DNA from: a virus | DNA length: 35,649 nt | Reading direction: 5' to 3' (one strand) | Virus record (IMG/VR): IMGVR_UViG_3300030389_000988 | Coordinates: 1 to 35,649 of that record | Shown: positions 1 to 10,551 of the stretch, in pieces | Layout: every line of letters begins with the position of its first letter | Numbering within the stretch: position 1 is the stretch's first letter | Program-made: the position numbers and the translations under genes | Notes under the pieces: generated by a model | Database searches by the model: none | The model's input: the letters and a program-made list of their open reading frames with translations, nothing else | What the model was told of the DNA's origin: nothing

Positions 1-1
1 A

Positions 2-955
2 GAAGAACATACAGGAATGGTCGTCATTGGATCAAGACAACACCCAGACGATTTATACCATCATCTCTTAGAAAACAAAGCATGGGAAACTATTGTAGAT
101 CGTGCGCATGATTTACAAGTACCAATAGAAGATGAGTCTATAGATCATAGTAAACACATGTTATGGGCTAGTAAACGTACACATAAATGGTTAATGGAAC
201 AGTTAGCTGCTGCAGAGACTACAGGTGGTAGAAATATTTTTGAAATGGTTTATCTAAACAAAGCTATACCAGAAGGTATGGAATTGTTTACAGCAGAGAT
301 GATAGATCAGTGTTTAGACAAGTCTAGAAAACTAGGAGACATACCACCAGGTACAAGTCTTATTGCAGGATTAGATCCTGCTAGTACAGGTTATCAAGCA
401 GCAGTGTTATGGGCATATAATGTAAAAACACAACAAGTATGGCTTGTAGATATGAAAAACGATCAAGGCGGTGGTATACAAAAAGCACATAATCTAATGA
501 AGGAATGGTATGACAAATACTGGTTATCACATTGGATTATAGAAGAAAACGGATTCCAACGCGCTATAGGACAAGATAGAGATATAAAACTATGGGCAGC
601 TAATCATGGTGTACGTATAGAAGGACACCAGACATACAAAAACAAATGGGATCCTACATTTGGTGTAACAAGTATGGTAGGCATGTATGAACAAGAAAAA
701 ATAAATATACCGTATGCAGACGCAAAAACACAAAGACTCGTAAATATTTTTAGACAACAATTAATTTATTTTTCACAAGCAGGTGCAAGTAATTCACGTA
801 ATGTAAAAACAAAAACTGACTTAGTTATGGCTAGTTGGTTCCCTATGAAACGTATACGCACCAATGTAAAAATGATGTTGGCAGAAGCAGAGAGCGACTA
901 TACTCCTTCTTATAGTTATTACAAACAAAGCGACTACAACGAGGTTTTTTGGTAA
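2..955 (+). CDS. terL: Terminase large subunit, C-terminal part (5' end outside window)
   Basis: This is the C-terminal part of the ATP-driven motor that packages phage DNA into proheads and cuts it with an RNase H-like nuclease domain. The frame is open to the left edge, and the residues before the first ATG at 17 (EEHTG) read straight into GMVVIGSRQHPDDLY, typical of the end of the terminase ATPase domain, so the ATG is internal. Counting from it, the nuclease domain begins near residue 117 with AGLDPASTG (D120 a likely metal ligand), and TDLVMASWF near the C-terminus fits the last acidic motif. The Walker A and B motifs must lie upstream. The stop overlaps the portal ATG as TAATG. Family assignment is strong from motifs and from the adjacent portal gene; the protein is incomplete. 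Confidence 0.9.
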   Translation, partial: EEHTGMVVIGSRQHPDDLYHHLLENKAWETIVDRAHDLQVPIEDESIDHSKHMLWASKRTHKWLMEQLAAAETTGGRNIFEMVYLNKAIPEGMELFTAEMIDQCLDKSRKLGDIPPGTSLIAGLDPASTGYQAAVLWAYNVKTQQVWLVDMKNDQGGGIQKAHNLMKEWYDKYWLSHWIIEENGFQRAIGQDRDIKLWAANHGVRIEGHQTYKNKWDPTFGVTSMVGMYEQEKINIPYADAKTQRLVNIFRQQLIYFSQAGASNSRNVKTKTDLVMASWFPMKRIRTNVKMMLAEAESDYTPSYSYYKQSDYNEVFW

Positions 956-2697
956 TGGTGTATACCCCAGATGAATTATTAATTAAGACTGACGACTTAA
1001 AAGGCATGCACGAACATAGCGGACATTATGAGTACCGCGATAGAGTGCGTTCTATTATGAATGGTGGCAGCAACGGTATTGCTGCATTGTTAGGTGAGAG
1101 TGCAAAAAATTATGACATTGACTTACCTATACCTAATCTTATAAACTCTGGTCTTGAACACTTAGCACAAAAATTAGGACGTATGCCAGACATAAAGGTA
1201 GACGCTTATGCAGAGAGTGATCGTGCAAAAGCAAAAGCAGAAAAACTAGAACGTATTGTATCTAACTTAGACAGTAGTTCTAAGATGGACATGCAGTTGC
1301 CACAAGCAGCTAGATGGCTACCTGGCTATGGTTTTTGTGTTTGGATTGTCAGACAGAAAATGTCACCTGACGGTATTATGTATCCACACGCAGAACTACG
1401 TGATCCTTATGATTGTTATCCAGGATATTATGGACCAGACCAAGATCCAAAAGAATTAGCACTAATACGACTTGTACCTAATGCTGTAATAAAAAGTATG
1501 TATCCACAAGCAAAGGTTATGGTTGATGAGTCAAGTCAATTCCCATCAGGTTATAGTAAATTTAAATATCATGATGGTTTCCAAAGAGGTTGGGATAATC
1601 ACACAGCAGACGGTACAGAACTTGTAGAGTATTATGACGAAGAAGGTACTTATGTATTCCTACCAGATACAAAACAAATTCTAGACTTTACACCTAATCC
1701 TCTTAAATCTGGACCTAGATTTGTAATATCTAAAAGATTTAGTTTTGACAGATTGTCAGGACAATATGATCATGTATTAGGTTTAATGGCAGCTATGGCA
1801 AAGATTAACGTCTTATCCATAATTGCTATGGAAGACAGCGTATTCACAGAAACGAATATTATTGGTGAATTAGAGAGTGGGAACTACAAGCGCGGTAGAT
1901 TTGCAGTCAACTATTTAACACCAGGTTCACAAGTTGCTAAACCACCAAATAATGTTCCTTATCAGTTGTTTCAACAGATAGACAGGATAGAGAGACAACT
2001 ACGTGTTGGTTCTAGTTATCCAGTAAGTGATGACGCTATATCTCCTAACAGTTTTGTTACTGGTAGGGGATTACAAGAGTTACTATCGTCCGTAGATCTA
2101 AACGTAAAAGAATATCAATTATCACTTAAAAATGCAATAGAAGAATTAGATTATAAACGTTTAGAAATGGACGAAGTGCTTAATGGTAATAAGAAAAAAC
2201 CATTAGCAGGATATTTACAAGGCACTGCATTTGCAGAACAATATACACCTAGTACAGATATACAAGGTATGTACAAGACTAGACGTGTGTATGGAGTCAT
2301 GGCAGGATTTGATGAACCTACAAAAATTGTATCTGGTTTACAATTATTGCAAGCAGGAATAATTGACAAAGAGACATTACAAGAAAACATGGACGGACTT
2401 GATAATGTACAAAAGATAAACGATAGAATATTAAAAGACGAAGCAGAACGTACATTGTTTGAAACATTAAAAGTACAAGCTAGTCAAGGCGATCCTAAAG
2501 CAACAATGGCATTAGTACAGATTTATAAAAATCCAAACTCTATGCAATCTATATTAGATAAATTTTATACAGCAGAAGATCCAGAAGTACCAGAAGGAGA
2601 AGCAGCATTATTAGATCAATTAGGTGGACAACAGATACCGCAAGGTCCTGCACCTGATATACGATCATTATTATTAGGAGGTGTGCAAGGTGGCTAA
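955..2697 (+). CDS. Portal protein
   Basis: This is the likely portal, the ring at one capsid vertex through which DNA enters and leaves. It follows terminase directly, and its roughly 580 residues are a usual portal size. The N-terminal part (PIPNLINSGLEHLAQKLGRMP) and the central part (GRGLQELLSSVDLNVKEYQ) resemble portal proteins of SPP1/HK97-like character, with a helical C-terminal region carrying an acidic Glu-Pro stretch. The frame extends upstream to a TTG at 949, but the ATG at 955 is preferred because GAGG at 941-944 lies about ten bases upstream and the ATG overlaps the terminase stop. The C-terminus overlaps the next gene by eight bases. Assignment rests on position, size and general sequence character rather than a catalytic motif. 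Confidence 0.82.
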   Translation: MVYTPDELLIKTDDLKGMHEHSGHYEYRDRVRSIMNGGSNGIAALLGESAKNYDIDLPIPNLINSGLEHLAQKLGRMPDIKVDAYAESDRAKAKAEKLERIVSNLDSSSKMDMQLPQAARWLPGYGFCVWIVRQKMSPDGIMYPHAELRDPYDCYPGYYGPDQDPKELALIRLVPNAVIKSMYPQAKVMVDESSQFPSGYSKFKYHDGFQRGWDNHTADGTELVEYYDEEGTYVFLPDTKQILDFTPNPLKSGPRFVISKRFSFDRLSGQYDHVLGLMAAMAKINVLSIIAMEDSVFTETNIIGELESGNYKRGRFAVNYLTPGSQVAKPPNNVPYQLFQQIDRIERQLRVGSSYPVSDDAISPNSFVTGRGLQELLSSVDLNVKEYQLSLKNAIEELDYKRLEMDEVLNGNKKKPLAGYLQGTAFAEQYTPSTDIQGMYKTRRVYGVMAGFDEPTKIVSGLQLLQAGIIDKETLQENMDGLDNVQKINDRILKDEAERTLFETLKVQASQGDPKATMALVQIYKNPNSMQSILDKFYTAEDPEVPEGEAALLDQLGGQQIPQGPAPDIRSLLLGGVQGG

Positions 2698-2926
2698 TCC
2701 ATTAGATCATGAATTTACAAATTATAAGTTTGCTGATATTGTCAACAACTGCTTAGTTGATGTATGGCAAAAAACAGAAGAAACTATTGCAGATCATGAA
2801 GATGATATATACGCAGATGAACCAGTTATTACAGACATGCCAACAGGTATGATTGTGCAATATATACCAAACGGTTTACTTATATGGTTTGGAAGACAGG
2901 AGGACATAGATGGCGAATGGCAGTAG
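2690..2926 (+). CDS. Small acidic protein of unknown function
   Basis: A 78-residue acidic protein I do not recognise. It is rich in Asp and Glu in the middle and ends with a short hydrophobic/aromatic stretch (IPNGLLIWFG). The GTG at 2690 is chosen over the in-frame GTG at 2681 because GGAGG at 2677-2681 lies eight bases before it and overlaps the upstream candidate. It sits between portal and the next structural-region gene and overlaps both (stop at 2926, next ATG at 2910), so translation is probably coupled. A virion accessory or assembly role is possible from position only. Confidence 0.7.
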   Translation: MANPLDHEFTNYKFADIVNNCLVDVWQKTEETIADHEDDIYADEPVITDMPTGMIVQYIPNGLLIWFGRQEDIDGEWQ

Positions 2927-3368
2927 TAGACAACGTGGTAGAAGAGGTGGAGTCAAAAGACCTGCTGCAGTAAGTGGTCCAGGTAGATTATCTAGAAGAA
3001 CAGATGGTGCCGCACCAACAATAGAAGATGTACGAGGTATGGTCAATGAGTCAGCAGGTGAAGAAGCTGCACTTGTAGATCAAGTAAGACAAGGCAACAT
3101 AGAACAACCACAGACAACATTTGCTGCACAACCACAACAAGCACCACAACAAATAGGTGGTGTAGAACCTGGTATAGCAGATGTATTTGCACCAGGAAAT
3201 GATGACTTAAATGCCTATACTCGTCCACCAATGGAAGATCAATTTTTAGAACCAGATGACGTAATGTTAATACGTGCAATGGCAGAAGTTAATCCTACTG
3301 CAGAACTTTTAGGTTTACTAAAATTTGCTTCTGATAGGCAGATAGGTAGAACGCAGCGTAATATATAA
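2910..3368 (+). CDS. Low-complexity Arg- and Gln/Pro-rich protein, unknown
   Basis: A 152-residue protein with a very basic Arg/Gly-rich start (SSRQRGRRGG), a Gln/Pro-rich centre (QPQQAPQQ) and a more ordered C-terminal third (PDDVMLIRAMAEVNPTAELLG). The start at 2910 is well supported by AGGAGG at 2898-2903 with six-base spacing. The stop overlaps the next ATG as TAATG. The disordered basic N-terminus could bind nucleic acid or the capsid interior, but nothing identifies a family. It opens the long block of genes between portal and capsid and is probably virion-associated. Confidence 0.75.
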   Translation: MANGSSRQRGRRGGVKRPAAVSGPGRLSRRTDGAAPTIEDVRGMVNESAGEEAALVDQVRQGNIEQPQTTFAAQPQQAPQQIGGVEPGIADVFAPGNDDLNAYTRPPMEDQFLEPDDVMLIRAMAEVNPTAELLGLLKFASDRQIGRTQRNI

Positions 3369-6300
3369 TGCCAGAATTTCATAGAGATAATCCTGCGCAG
3401 GAACAAGAATTTTACAAAGAACTACAACGTAGAGAAGCAACCTATAAACGTGCTAAACAATCTATAAATAAAGAAGACGCTATGCGTGCAAGTTCTATAG
3501 CAAAAGCATATCCAAACTTTTCACCAGATGTTATTACTGCACTTACTACATTACAAGTAAAACCAGAAGCTACAGTTTTACAAGATATTTCTAAAATGAT
3601 TGCACAATCTAATAGTAAAACTATTTTAGATAGAGTGTTTGATCCTATACAAGCAGGTGTACGTTTAGGATTTTTAGGTCTAGAAGATTTATATAGAACA
3701 ACTGTAGACAGACCTATCAACTCTTTTATTGCTGCTACATTTGGAGACAAAGCAGAAAATTTAACATTTAGAGAAGCATACAAGCAATCTGGTAAGTCAA
3801 CTGTAAAACAATTGTTACGACAATTAGATAAAGGACAAAAGGTAAATTTAGGAGAAGGATTTTTACCACAATCAGAAGTTTTTGATCCAGAAAATCCACA
3901 ATCAAAATTTTATGACGAATATCAATACATGATTCGTTCTGGTTTTGACAGTGGTAGAGCGCAACAAATTATACAAAATTATCTAGGTACACCTATAACT
4001 GACATAGATAGAAGAATGCAAGAAGGTAATGAGAACTTTACAATTACAAGTCAATACGGTACTGCACCTATATCTTTAGGTAGATCAATAGCTTTACAAG
4101 TTGCAGAACCAAACACAAGACCATTTAATGTTATATCTGGTGTATTAGACGCAGGTAAAGCATTATTTTTAGATCCTGCAAATTACATGGCATTAGGTTT
4201 AGGTGCGTTTTCTAAAAAAAGAAAATTACTTAAAATACCTGATTATTTAGAAAAACAATTAGATGACATAGAATTAGATAAATTAACAAAAGCACAAAAA
4301 GAATACATTGGTGCTGTTAATAGAGGTTGGGGTTTACCTTTTATATCTGGTAGATCAGTATCTAATTACTTAGCAAAAGATCCTGGTGGTAACAAACTTA
4401 TAGATTATTTTAGTGAGTTAGATAGTCCTAATAAATTTATAGAACTTACAGGTATTACAGATAGAGAAGCTATTGCTAGTTTTTTAGACATCTCACAAGA
4501 TTTAACAAAGTCAAGTGCAGAGAAAAAAGAACTTATGTCAAAACTTATTACAGAGTTTTTAGAAGATCCTTTTGGTCCTTTTGGCACAGGACAAGCACCA
4601 ACTGTAGGTGCTATAGGTAGATTTTTAGGTGGTGCTACAGAAGAACTATTAGGCGGTGTACCTAAAGGTACAGGTAAATTATTTGGTGCAAAAAAAGTTA
4701 TAAAGACAAAACTTATGGATAGTCCTAACAGATCAGCAAGAATATTATCTACATACGCAGGTGAGTTTCCATATAGGTATGTTGACAGTAATCAATTAGA
4801 TGACGCAGTAACAAACATAAAAGGTTGGTTAGATCAAACTACTGTAGATCCTATAGCAAAAGATCAGATTATAAACAGAGCTGTACGATTAGAAGATGGT
4901 GATCAAACAGGATTATTTAATGTTGTAAAAGATATGGTTACTTTTGCTACAGATGATTTAGTAGAAAAATATGGCGTTAATAAAGAAGACGCATATACAT
5001 TTAGTAGAATATTTGAAGATTACTTACCAGAATTACGTGCATATTTTATTGACGCAGTTACAGGTAACAATGTTGCAAATCCAGGTGCAAAATTAAGTCA
5101 AACAATTGTAGACAACAAAGCGTTTGTAAATCCAGATCCACACTTACTTACAGAGTTTATAAACAGAACTATACCTTTACCTGATCCTGGACAATTAGCA
5201 AAAGCTATGAACTCAATGTCATTAATAAGAGCTAAAGCGTCAGAAGCAGGTATTGACATGTTTAGTAAGTTACCTGCAAATATTAGACAAGGTACTTTAT
5301 CTAAAATTATTGATAGTTATTATTCAGACTTTTGGAAACCATTTGTATTGTTACGTGGTGCCTGGTTACTACGTGTTGTAGGAGAAGAGCAGCTACGTAT
5401 GTATACAAAAGGTTATGACAATATTTTTTCACGACCATTATCAGTATTGTCTTTAGGTTTACTAAAAAAACCTAGTACATCAGAAGCTGCAAGATGGACA
5501 AGTAAAAATGTTAAATTTACAGATTTACTAGGCAATCCATTAGATGACGCATTGGAATGGCAACAAGCTAGTTCACGTAGATATGGTTCTGCTAATTTTG
5601 ATCATTTATTTGGCGGTGCATACAAAGCAGGTAGAAGAAGAAAAAAACCAGGTGTACACCCAATGGACGTTGTAAGTAAAGAAGACGCTTTACGTAATAT
5701 AGAAACACAACCAAACCTTATGAAAAAATATTTTGATGACGGTATTGTAAGAGAGATAGCGCATTTACATTATGATAGATTGTTTAACTTTTTATATCGA
5801 GGTGCTAATACAAAAAAACAAAGAGACGCAAGGTTTAAAGAATTTATAGAAGGATCTAGTAGTCGTGCGCAAGATGTTATAGAAGCATATAGTAAAGGTG
5901 GACCAGAATATAGAGCAAGAATGAGTACAGCAGGTGGTAGATTTGCTTACGCAGAATCTATTACAGCTAGAGTAAACCAATTAGCAGGTGGTTCTTTTGA
6001 TCAAAATTTAGATGTTTTAGAAGATTTAAGCAAAAGAATAAACATAGATGATTTAGATTTTGCTAATACACCATTTCCATTGTCAGTAGAAAAAGTAGCA
6101 AACAATAACATACTAGAAATGTTGTTAAGAAATAGATTAAACAGAATAGACGGTACAAAATATATTGATGAAACATTAGATGATTTTTTTGACAGCATAA
6201 AAGATGGCGATCAAACATTATATAAAAAAGTTAAAAAAACATTATTGTCTGATGACTATATAGAAGATCTACCAAACATAGTTGCAGTAGGCAAAACAGA

Positions 6301-8752
6301 TTATATAGATAGTGCAGGTAAATTAGAGTTTTATACAAACAAAGCATTTGACGCATTAATGGGACAAAGAACAGATAATGCTTCACGATCACCTGTATTT
6401 AGACAAGCATACTGGAGAACTATATATGACATGCTTCCATACATGTCAGGCAAGATGAGACAAACTATGTTAGAAGGTGGATCATATACAGTTGATGGTA
6501 AAGAATTTAATGTAGTAGGTGCATTAAATGCAAATTTACCAGGAGAAAATATGTTAGCAAGTTTTAAAGCAGACATAGGTTTACCTGCAAGTAAATTACG
6601 TAAAACAGACACAGATATAAATATTGACATGTTTCAACGTAAAGTTAAAGAATTAAATGACAGAGATACAAAATTAGATTTAGGTTTTGAAGATCTTGAT
6701 GAAGAGTTTGAGAATCTATCTACTGCACTTAATAATAAACGATCAAGATTACAAAAACAGATAGATGATAAACAAGAAGAGCTTTACAAATTAGAGAGAG
6801 ATATTTTTGGTACATACGGATCAGGAGTAACTTATGAAGATGACATAGTGCCACAAAATATAAAACAACGTGTTGACGATATAGAAGAACGCATATTTGA
6901 ATTAGAGAGTGAGATAGAAGATGTACAAGATGTATTTAATAACAACTTAGCAGAAAAAGCAGAACTACTAGGATTTACAGATAAATCAGGTGACGTTGAT
7001 TTAATTGATAGAATAGCAAAAGCAAGGGCTTTAACAGAAGTTCAAGAACTATTATATGACTTAACTAAACGTAAAAAACTAGCATATAACTTGCGTGGTA
7101 TATTTCCATTCGGTGAAGCATACATAGAAATCATGACTACATGGGCAAGGTTGTTAAAAGAAAATCCAGAAATATTACGTAGAGGACAAGTAACTGTTAA
7201 CGCTGCACGTGCAAGTAATCCATTTAGTCCTGTAGAAGGAGAAGGATTTTTAGGAGAAGATGAAGTAACTGGTGAAGAAGTATTTTATTATCCTATGATT
7301 GATGACTTTGTATCTGATAGATTATTTGGCGAAGATAGAAATGTTGGTGTCAGATTACCTGGATATGCAGGATCATTAAACCTAGCGTTAGAAATTGTGC
7401 CTGGTATAGGTCCTGCAGTAGCTATACCTGCAAGTTTTTTTGTAAATGCTAGTCCAACATTTGACGAAGCTAAAAAAGTTTTATTTCCATACGGATTACC
7501 AGATGTTAGATCTGCAGGAGATTTAATTGCTGCAGCAGGTGTACCTGCATGGTTACGTAATACATATCAAGCATTGTACGCATATAACGAAGATGTAGGT
7601 CAAAATGAGATAACACGTATTGCAAGTAACACAACTATTGACGTATACAGAATACTAAAAGCTGATGGTAGAGATGATAGAACTGCAGACATGCAAGATG
7701 AGTTAATGAAGGAAGCAAGACAGATTGCAAAAGGATTGACTCTTATAAAAGCCATATCACAATTTGTTGGTCCTACAGGTCTTAATCCGCGTTTTGATAT
7801 AGGTAACGAAAAAAATGCAGGTCATATCTACAGTATGCAAATATTATCTGACAGGTATAGAGAGTTATTAGAAACACCACCTAAAGATCCAATAACTGGT
7901 AGATTTTTATACGCACCTGGAGATAACTATTCTGCTACTAAATTTTTTATAGATGAGTTTGGTTTTAATCCTATTGACATTGCAACACCAAAAACAGTTG
8001 TTATAGAGCCAAGACCAGTAGATGAACGCGGTGTAAAGTTTCAAAGAGAAAATCCAGAGATATTTAAACAATATAGTTTTACAGCACAATATGCAATACC
8101 ACAAGGCGGTGGTGGTCCATTTGATTATGAAGCATACGTAAGAACTATTGCTAACGAACAAAGAGAACCATTAAAACCAGAAGAATGGTTAGCAAAACGT
8201 AACCAAAGATTAGGTCAATTTTATATGGAAGAAAAACGTATATCTACATTACAAACATACGATATAACTGATCCGTATCAAAACCTAATGCGTAATAGAG
8301 AATTAGCATTTAACAGAGATCTTGCTAGACAAAAATTTCCTGGATTTGATTCTACCGTACCTGGTCTACCACAAACATCAACATTAGAAATGCAATACGA
8401 AGAACTTAAACAATGGAAAAATAGTGACAAACTATCGTCTACGCCAGTAGGTAAAGATTTACTTGTGGTATTTGGATTAATAAATACATTGGAAAAACGA
8501 TCATTAAAAGCAGGTTTGTCTAAAAATGGTTGGCGTACATCACGTACACTATTACGTGAGAGACAACAGCTACGTGATTTAATAGGCACATTAATAAATA
8601 AAAATCCAGATTTCCAAGTTGTTGCTGAACGTGTATTGTTACCGTTGTTCCAGGAACGTACAGATTTCTTAGAAGATCTGCAATATGACTATGATACACT
8701 TAAAGAATACGGTGTATACTTACCACAGTTACCTGATACAGAGGATATTTAA
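3368..8752 (+). CDS. Giant putative internal virion protein (1794 aa)
   Basis: This is the largest protein in the window and I cannot assign a family. It is mostly helical in character. Readable landmarks are a middle segment with FVLLRGAWLLRVVGEEQLR, a charged heptad-like coiled coil around residues 1090-1195 (LQKQIDDKQEELYKLERDI), and a later hydrophobic part with IFPFGEAYIEIMTTWARLL and ALEIVPGIGPAVAIPASFF that could insert in or cross a membrane. Length, position beside the portal and a lytic-transglycosylase gene in the same operon suggest a protein packaged in the head and ejected with the DNA, like the large internal proteins of podoviruses. A tape measure role is less likely because no tube or tail-assembly genes flank it. 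It joins the neighbouring genes through TAATG overlaps. Confidence 0.75.
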   Translation: MPEFHRDNPAQEQEFYKELQRREATYKRAKQSINKEDAMRASSIAKAYPNFSPDVITALTTLQVKPEATVLQDISKMIAQSNSKTILDRVFDPIQAGVRLGFLGLEDLYRTTVDRPINSFIAATFGDKAENLTFREAYKQSGKSTVKQLLRQLDKGQKVNLGEGFLPQSEVFDPENPQSKFYDEYQYMIRSGFDSGRAQQIIQNYLGTPITDIDRRMQEGNENFTITSQYGTAPISLGRSIALQVAEPNTRPFNVISGVLDAGKALFLDPANYMALGLGAFSKKRKLLKIPDYLEKQLDDIELDKLTKAQKEYIGAVNRGWGLPFISGRSVSNYLAKDPGGNKLIDYFSELDSPNKFIELTGITDREAIASFLDISQDLTKSSAEKKELMSKLITEFLEDPFGPFGTGQAPTVGAIGRFLGGATEELLGGVPKGTGKLFGAKKVIKTKLMDSPNRSARILSTYAGEFPYRYVDSNQLDDAVTNIKGWLDQTTVDPIAKDQIINRAVRLEDGDQTGLFNVVKDMVTFATDDLVEKYGVNKEDAYTFSRIFEDYLPELRAYFIDAVTGNNVANPGAKLSQTIVDNKAFVNPDPHLLTEFINRTIPLPDPGQLAKAMNSMSLIRAKASEAGIDMFSKLPANIRQGTLSKIIDSYYSDFWKPFVLLRGAWLLRVVGEEQLRMYTKGYDNIFSRPLSVLSLGLLKKPSTSEAARWTSKNVKFTDLLGNPLDDALEWQQASSRRYGSANFDHLFGGAYKAGRRRKKPGVHPMDVVSKEDALRNIETQPNLMKKYFDDGIVREIAHLHYDRLFNFLYRGANTKKQRDARFKEFIEGSSSRAQDVIEAYSKGGPEYRARMSTAGGRFAYAESITARVNQLAGGSFDQNLDVLEDLSKRINIDDLDFANTPFPLSVEKVANNNILEMLLRNRLNRIDGTKYIDETLDDFFDSIKDGDQTLYKKVKKTLLSDDYIEDLPNIVAVGKTDYIDSAGKLEFYTNKAFDALMGQRTDNASRSPVFRQAYWRTIYDMLPYMSGKMRQTMLEGGSYTVDGKEFNVVGALNANLPGENMLASFKADIGLPASKLRKTDTDINIDMFQRKVKELNDRDTKLDLGFEDLDEEFENLSTALNNKRSRLQKQIDDKQEELYKLERDIFGTYGSGVTYEDDIVPQNIKQRVDDIEERIFELESEIEDVQDVFNNNLAEKAELLGFTDKSGDVDLIDRIAKARALTEVQELLYDLTKRKKLAYNLRGIFPFGEAYIEIMTTWARLLKENPEILRRGQVTVNAARASNPFSPVEGEGFLGEDEVTGEEVFYYPMIDDFVSDRLFGEDRNVGVRLPGYAGSLNLALEIVPGIGPAVAIPASFFVNASPTFDEAKKVLFPYGLPDVRSAGDLIAAAGVPAWLRNTYQALYAYNEDVGQNEITRIASNTTIDVYRILKADGRDDRTADMQDELMKEARQIAKGLTLIKAISQFVGPTGLNPRFDIGNEKNAGHIYSMQILSDRYRELLETPPKDPITGRFLYAPGDNYSATKFFIDEFGFNPIDIATPKTVVIEPRPVDERGVKFQRENPEIFKQYSFTAQYAIPQGGGGPFDYEAYVRTIANEQREPLKPEEWLAKRNQRLGQFYMEEKRISTLQTYDITDPYQNLMRNRELAFNRDLARQKFPGFDSTVPGLPQTSTLEMQYEELKQWKNSDKLSSTPVGKDLLVVFGLINTLEKRSLKAGLSKNGWRTSRTLLRERQQLRDLIGTLINKNPDFQVVAERVLLPLFQERTDFLEDLQYDYDTLKEYGVYLPQLPDTEDI

Positions 8753-10551
8753 TGGATAAAGATTTTAAATTAAGTTTTGTAAACAACATTATACAATTAA
8801 GAAATTTTGCATTAGACGATAATATAACAGAAATATTATTAGATTTAGTAGACGAAGATATACCTGATCAAGTTTTTATAGCAAAAGTCTACACAGAATT
8901 AAATGTGTACGACACTGTAGGTGCAAACATGTCTAACGATCTTATAGATTTCAATATGCCTTATGGTATGACAGAAAAAAGAAGAACTACTAGAACACCA
9001 TTAATGACTTTTAACGTAGCGTTGAATAGAACAACACAAGATCTTTATGGATTAAATGACTGGAAAATTGGACAAACAGAAGATGATCAAAAGAGAAACG
9101 TAGATATTTATAGAGGTCTTGACATAGCTGCAGGTATACAAGGACCAGAAGGACCTGAAAATGCTAGATCATATTATGAATATTTAAATGGTAAATTAGA
9201 TCAAATAGTTACTGATACAGGTTTATTAGGCGTTATTGTAAGACCACCACAAGGTAACGGAGGTACAATTTATGTTACAGAAGATCTTGATGAGTATTTT
9301 AGAAACAATGCACCTGTAGATATATCACAAGGTTTTTATCCAATAGAAGGCAAAAGTTATAGAAAATATCCTGGTTTTGCCAAACCAACTATATTAACAA
9401 GACCTGCTATGCAACTAAACGAAGATACAAATACATGGAATCAAGTACCAGGTGAGTACATTGAATCTGTAGAATCATTTAGTCAAGAAGGTAGATTTAA
9501 CACAGAGTTAGATATTGGTGATACATTTAATGTAGCAGTAGGTACAAAGACTTCAGATGGTGCTTCTGTAGGAGAAGTACAATCATTAAGTAGAGATGAA
9601 TTGTTGTTATTAGAAGAACAAGTAGCAGATGATCCTACAAAAGAAATAATATACACTGGTGGTACAAAAGACGAAGCACAAGCAGCATTAGATGGTTGGG
9701 TAGATTACAATACTAATTTAGCAACAGCTCCAGAGTATGACATATTTGGTGGTATAACACCAGACTATGCAATATACAAACAACCAGATTTAGCAGACGC
9801 ATTTAAAGATGGAGAACCTACAGCTTCACAAATGAAGGACGCGTTACTTCCAGAACAGATATATGCAGGTAGTATTCCAGAAGAACAATTTTATGGTGGT
9901 ACAGATCACATATCTGGACAAGGACCAGGACTTAATAATACACAAAAAATATCATGGATTTCTTTAGCACCACAGGAAGTAAAAGCAATACAAACAGATC
10001 TTATGCAGGCAGGTTATCTAGGTGTAGAAGAGTTTTTTTTAGAGCAAGGTGCATGGCAAGATAACACTGCAGGTGCTATGTATTCTGCAATGGTTGACGC
10101 TAACTTAAACATGATAGATGTGTATTCACAACTTACAGCAGAAAAAGAACGATATTTTAAAAAACCACCATTAACACCTAAAGTGTATCAAACACCATCA
10201 CCAGGTTTTGTCAAGGATCAAATTGACGCTGCACTTAGATCTGCAGGTGTTACACGTAAATTAACAGACGCAGAGCTTGTAGCATTTTCAGAGTTTTATA
10301 TACAAGCAGACAAAGATTATGACACAGCAAATGCAGAGTATCAAAAAAATTTAGATTTAGCTAATAGATTATTTCCTGGTTCACCAACAGAAATATCTAT
10401 ACCATCTACTGCTAGTGAAGAATTAGCAGCATACGCTGAACGTCAGTTTGAACCACAGTTACAAGCACAACAGAAGGGTATACAAGAACGTAACGATATG
10501 AGTTATTTGTTTAGTTCTATAGATCAATTTGACCGTATGATTGGAGGATAG
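8752..10551 (+). CDS. Putative internal virion protein, unknown (599 aa)
   Basis: A 599-residue protein with no family I can name. The N-terminal 60 residues are acidic and helical; the middle is rich in aromatic and Gly residues; residues 405-452 (APQEVKAIQTDLMQAGYLG, then GAWQDNTAGAMYSAM) loosely resemble the repeat logic of peptidoglycan-binding domains (helix, Gly-Tyr turn, W-D-x-x-T-x-x-A). I do not consider that assignment safe. The start ATG overlaps the stop of the 1794-residue gene as TAATG, and the stop overlaps the GTG of the next giant gene, so the three are translationally linked. Together they look like a multi-protein ejection complex. Confidence 0.72.
   Translation: MDKDFKLSFVNNIIQLRNFALDDNITEILLDLVDEDIPDQVFIAKVYTELNVYDTVGANMSNDLIDFNMPYGMTEKRRTTRTPLMTFNVALNRTTQDLYGLNDWKIGQTEDDQKRNVDIYRGLDIAAGIQGPEGPENARSYYEYLNGKLDQIVTDTGLLGVIVRPPQGNGGTIYVTEDLDEYFRNNAPVDISQGFYPIEGKSYRKYPGFAKPTILTRPAMQLNEDTNTWNQVPGEYIESVESFSQEGRFNTELDIGDTFNVAVGTKTSDGASVGEVQSLSRDELLLLEEQVADDPTKEIIYTGGTKDEAQAALDGWVDYNTNLATAPEYDIFGGITPDYAIYKQPDLADAFKDGEPTASQMKDALLPEQIYAGSIPEEQFYGGTDHISGQGPGLNNTQKISWISLAPQEVKAIQTDLMQAGYLGVEEFFLEQGAWQDNTAGAMYSAMVDANLNMIDVYSQLTAEKERYFKKPPLTPKVYQTPSPGFVKDQIDAALRSAGVTRKLTDAELVAFSEFYIQADKDYDTANAEYQKNLDLANRLFPGSPTEISIPSTASEELAAYAERQFEPQLQAQQKGIQERNDMSYLFSSIDQFDRMIGG

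Noticed and set aside
3368-8752. Tape measure protein
   Set aside because: Size fits, but it sits beside the portal, with no tail tube, tail terminator or frameshifted chaperone genes near it and none after the capsid.
9964-10107. Peptidoglycan-binding-like pattern in the 599-residue protein
   Set aside because: Only a loose spacing match; conserved Gly/Asp positions are missing, so it is mentioned but not called.
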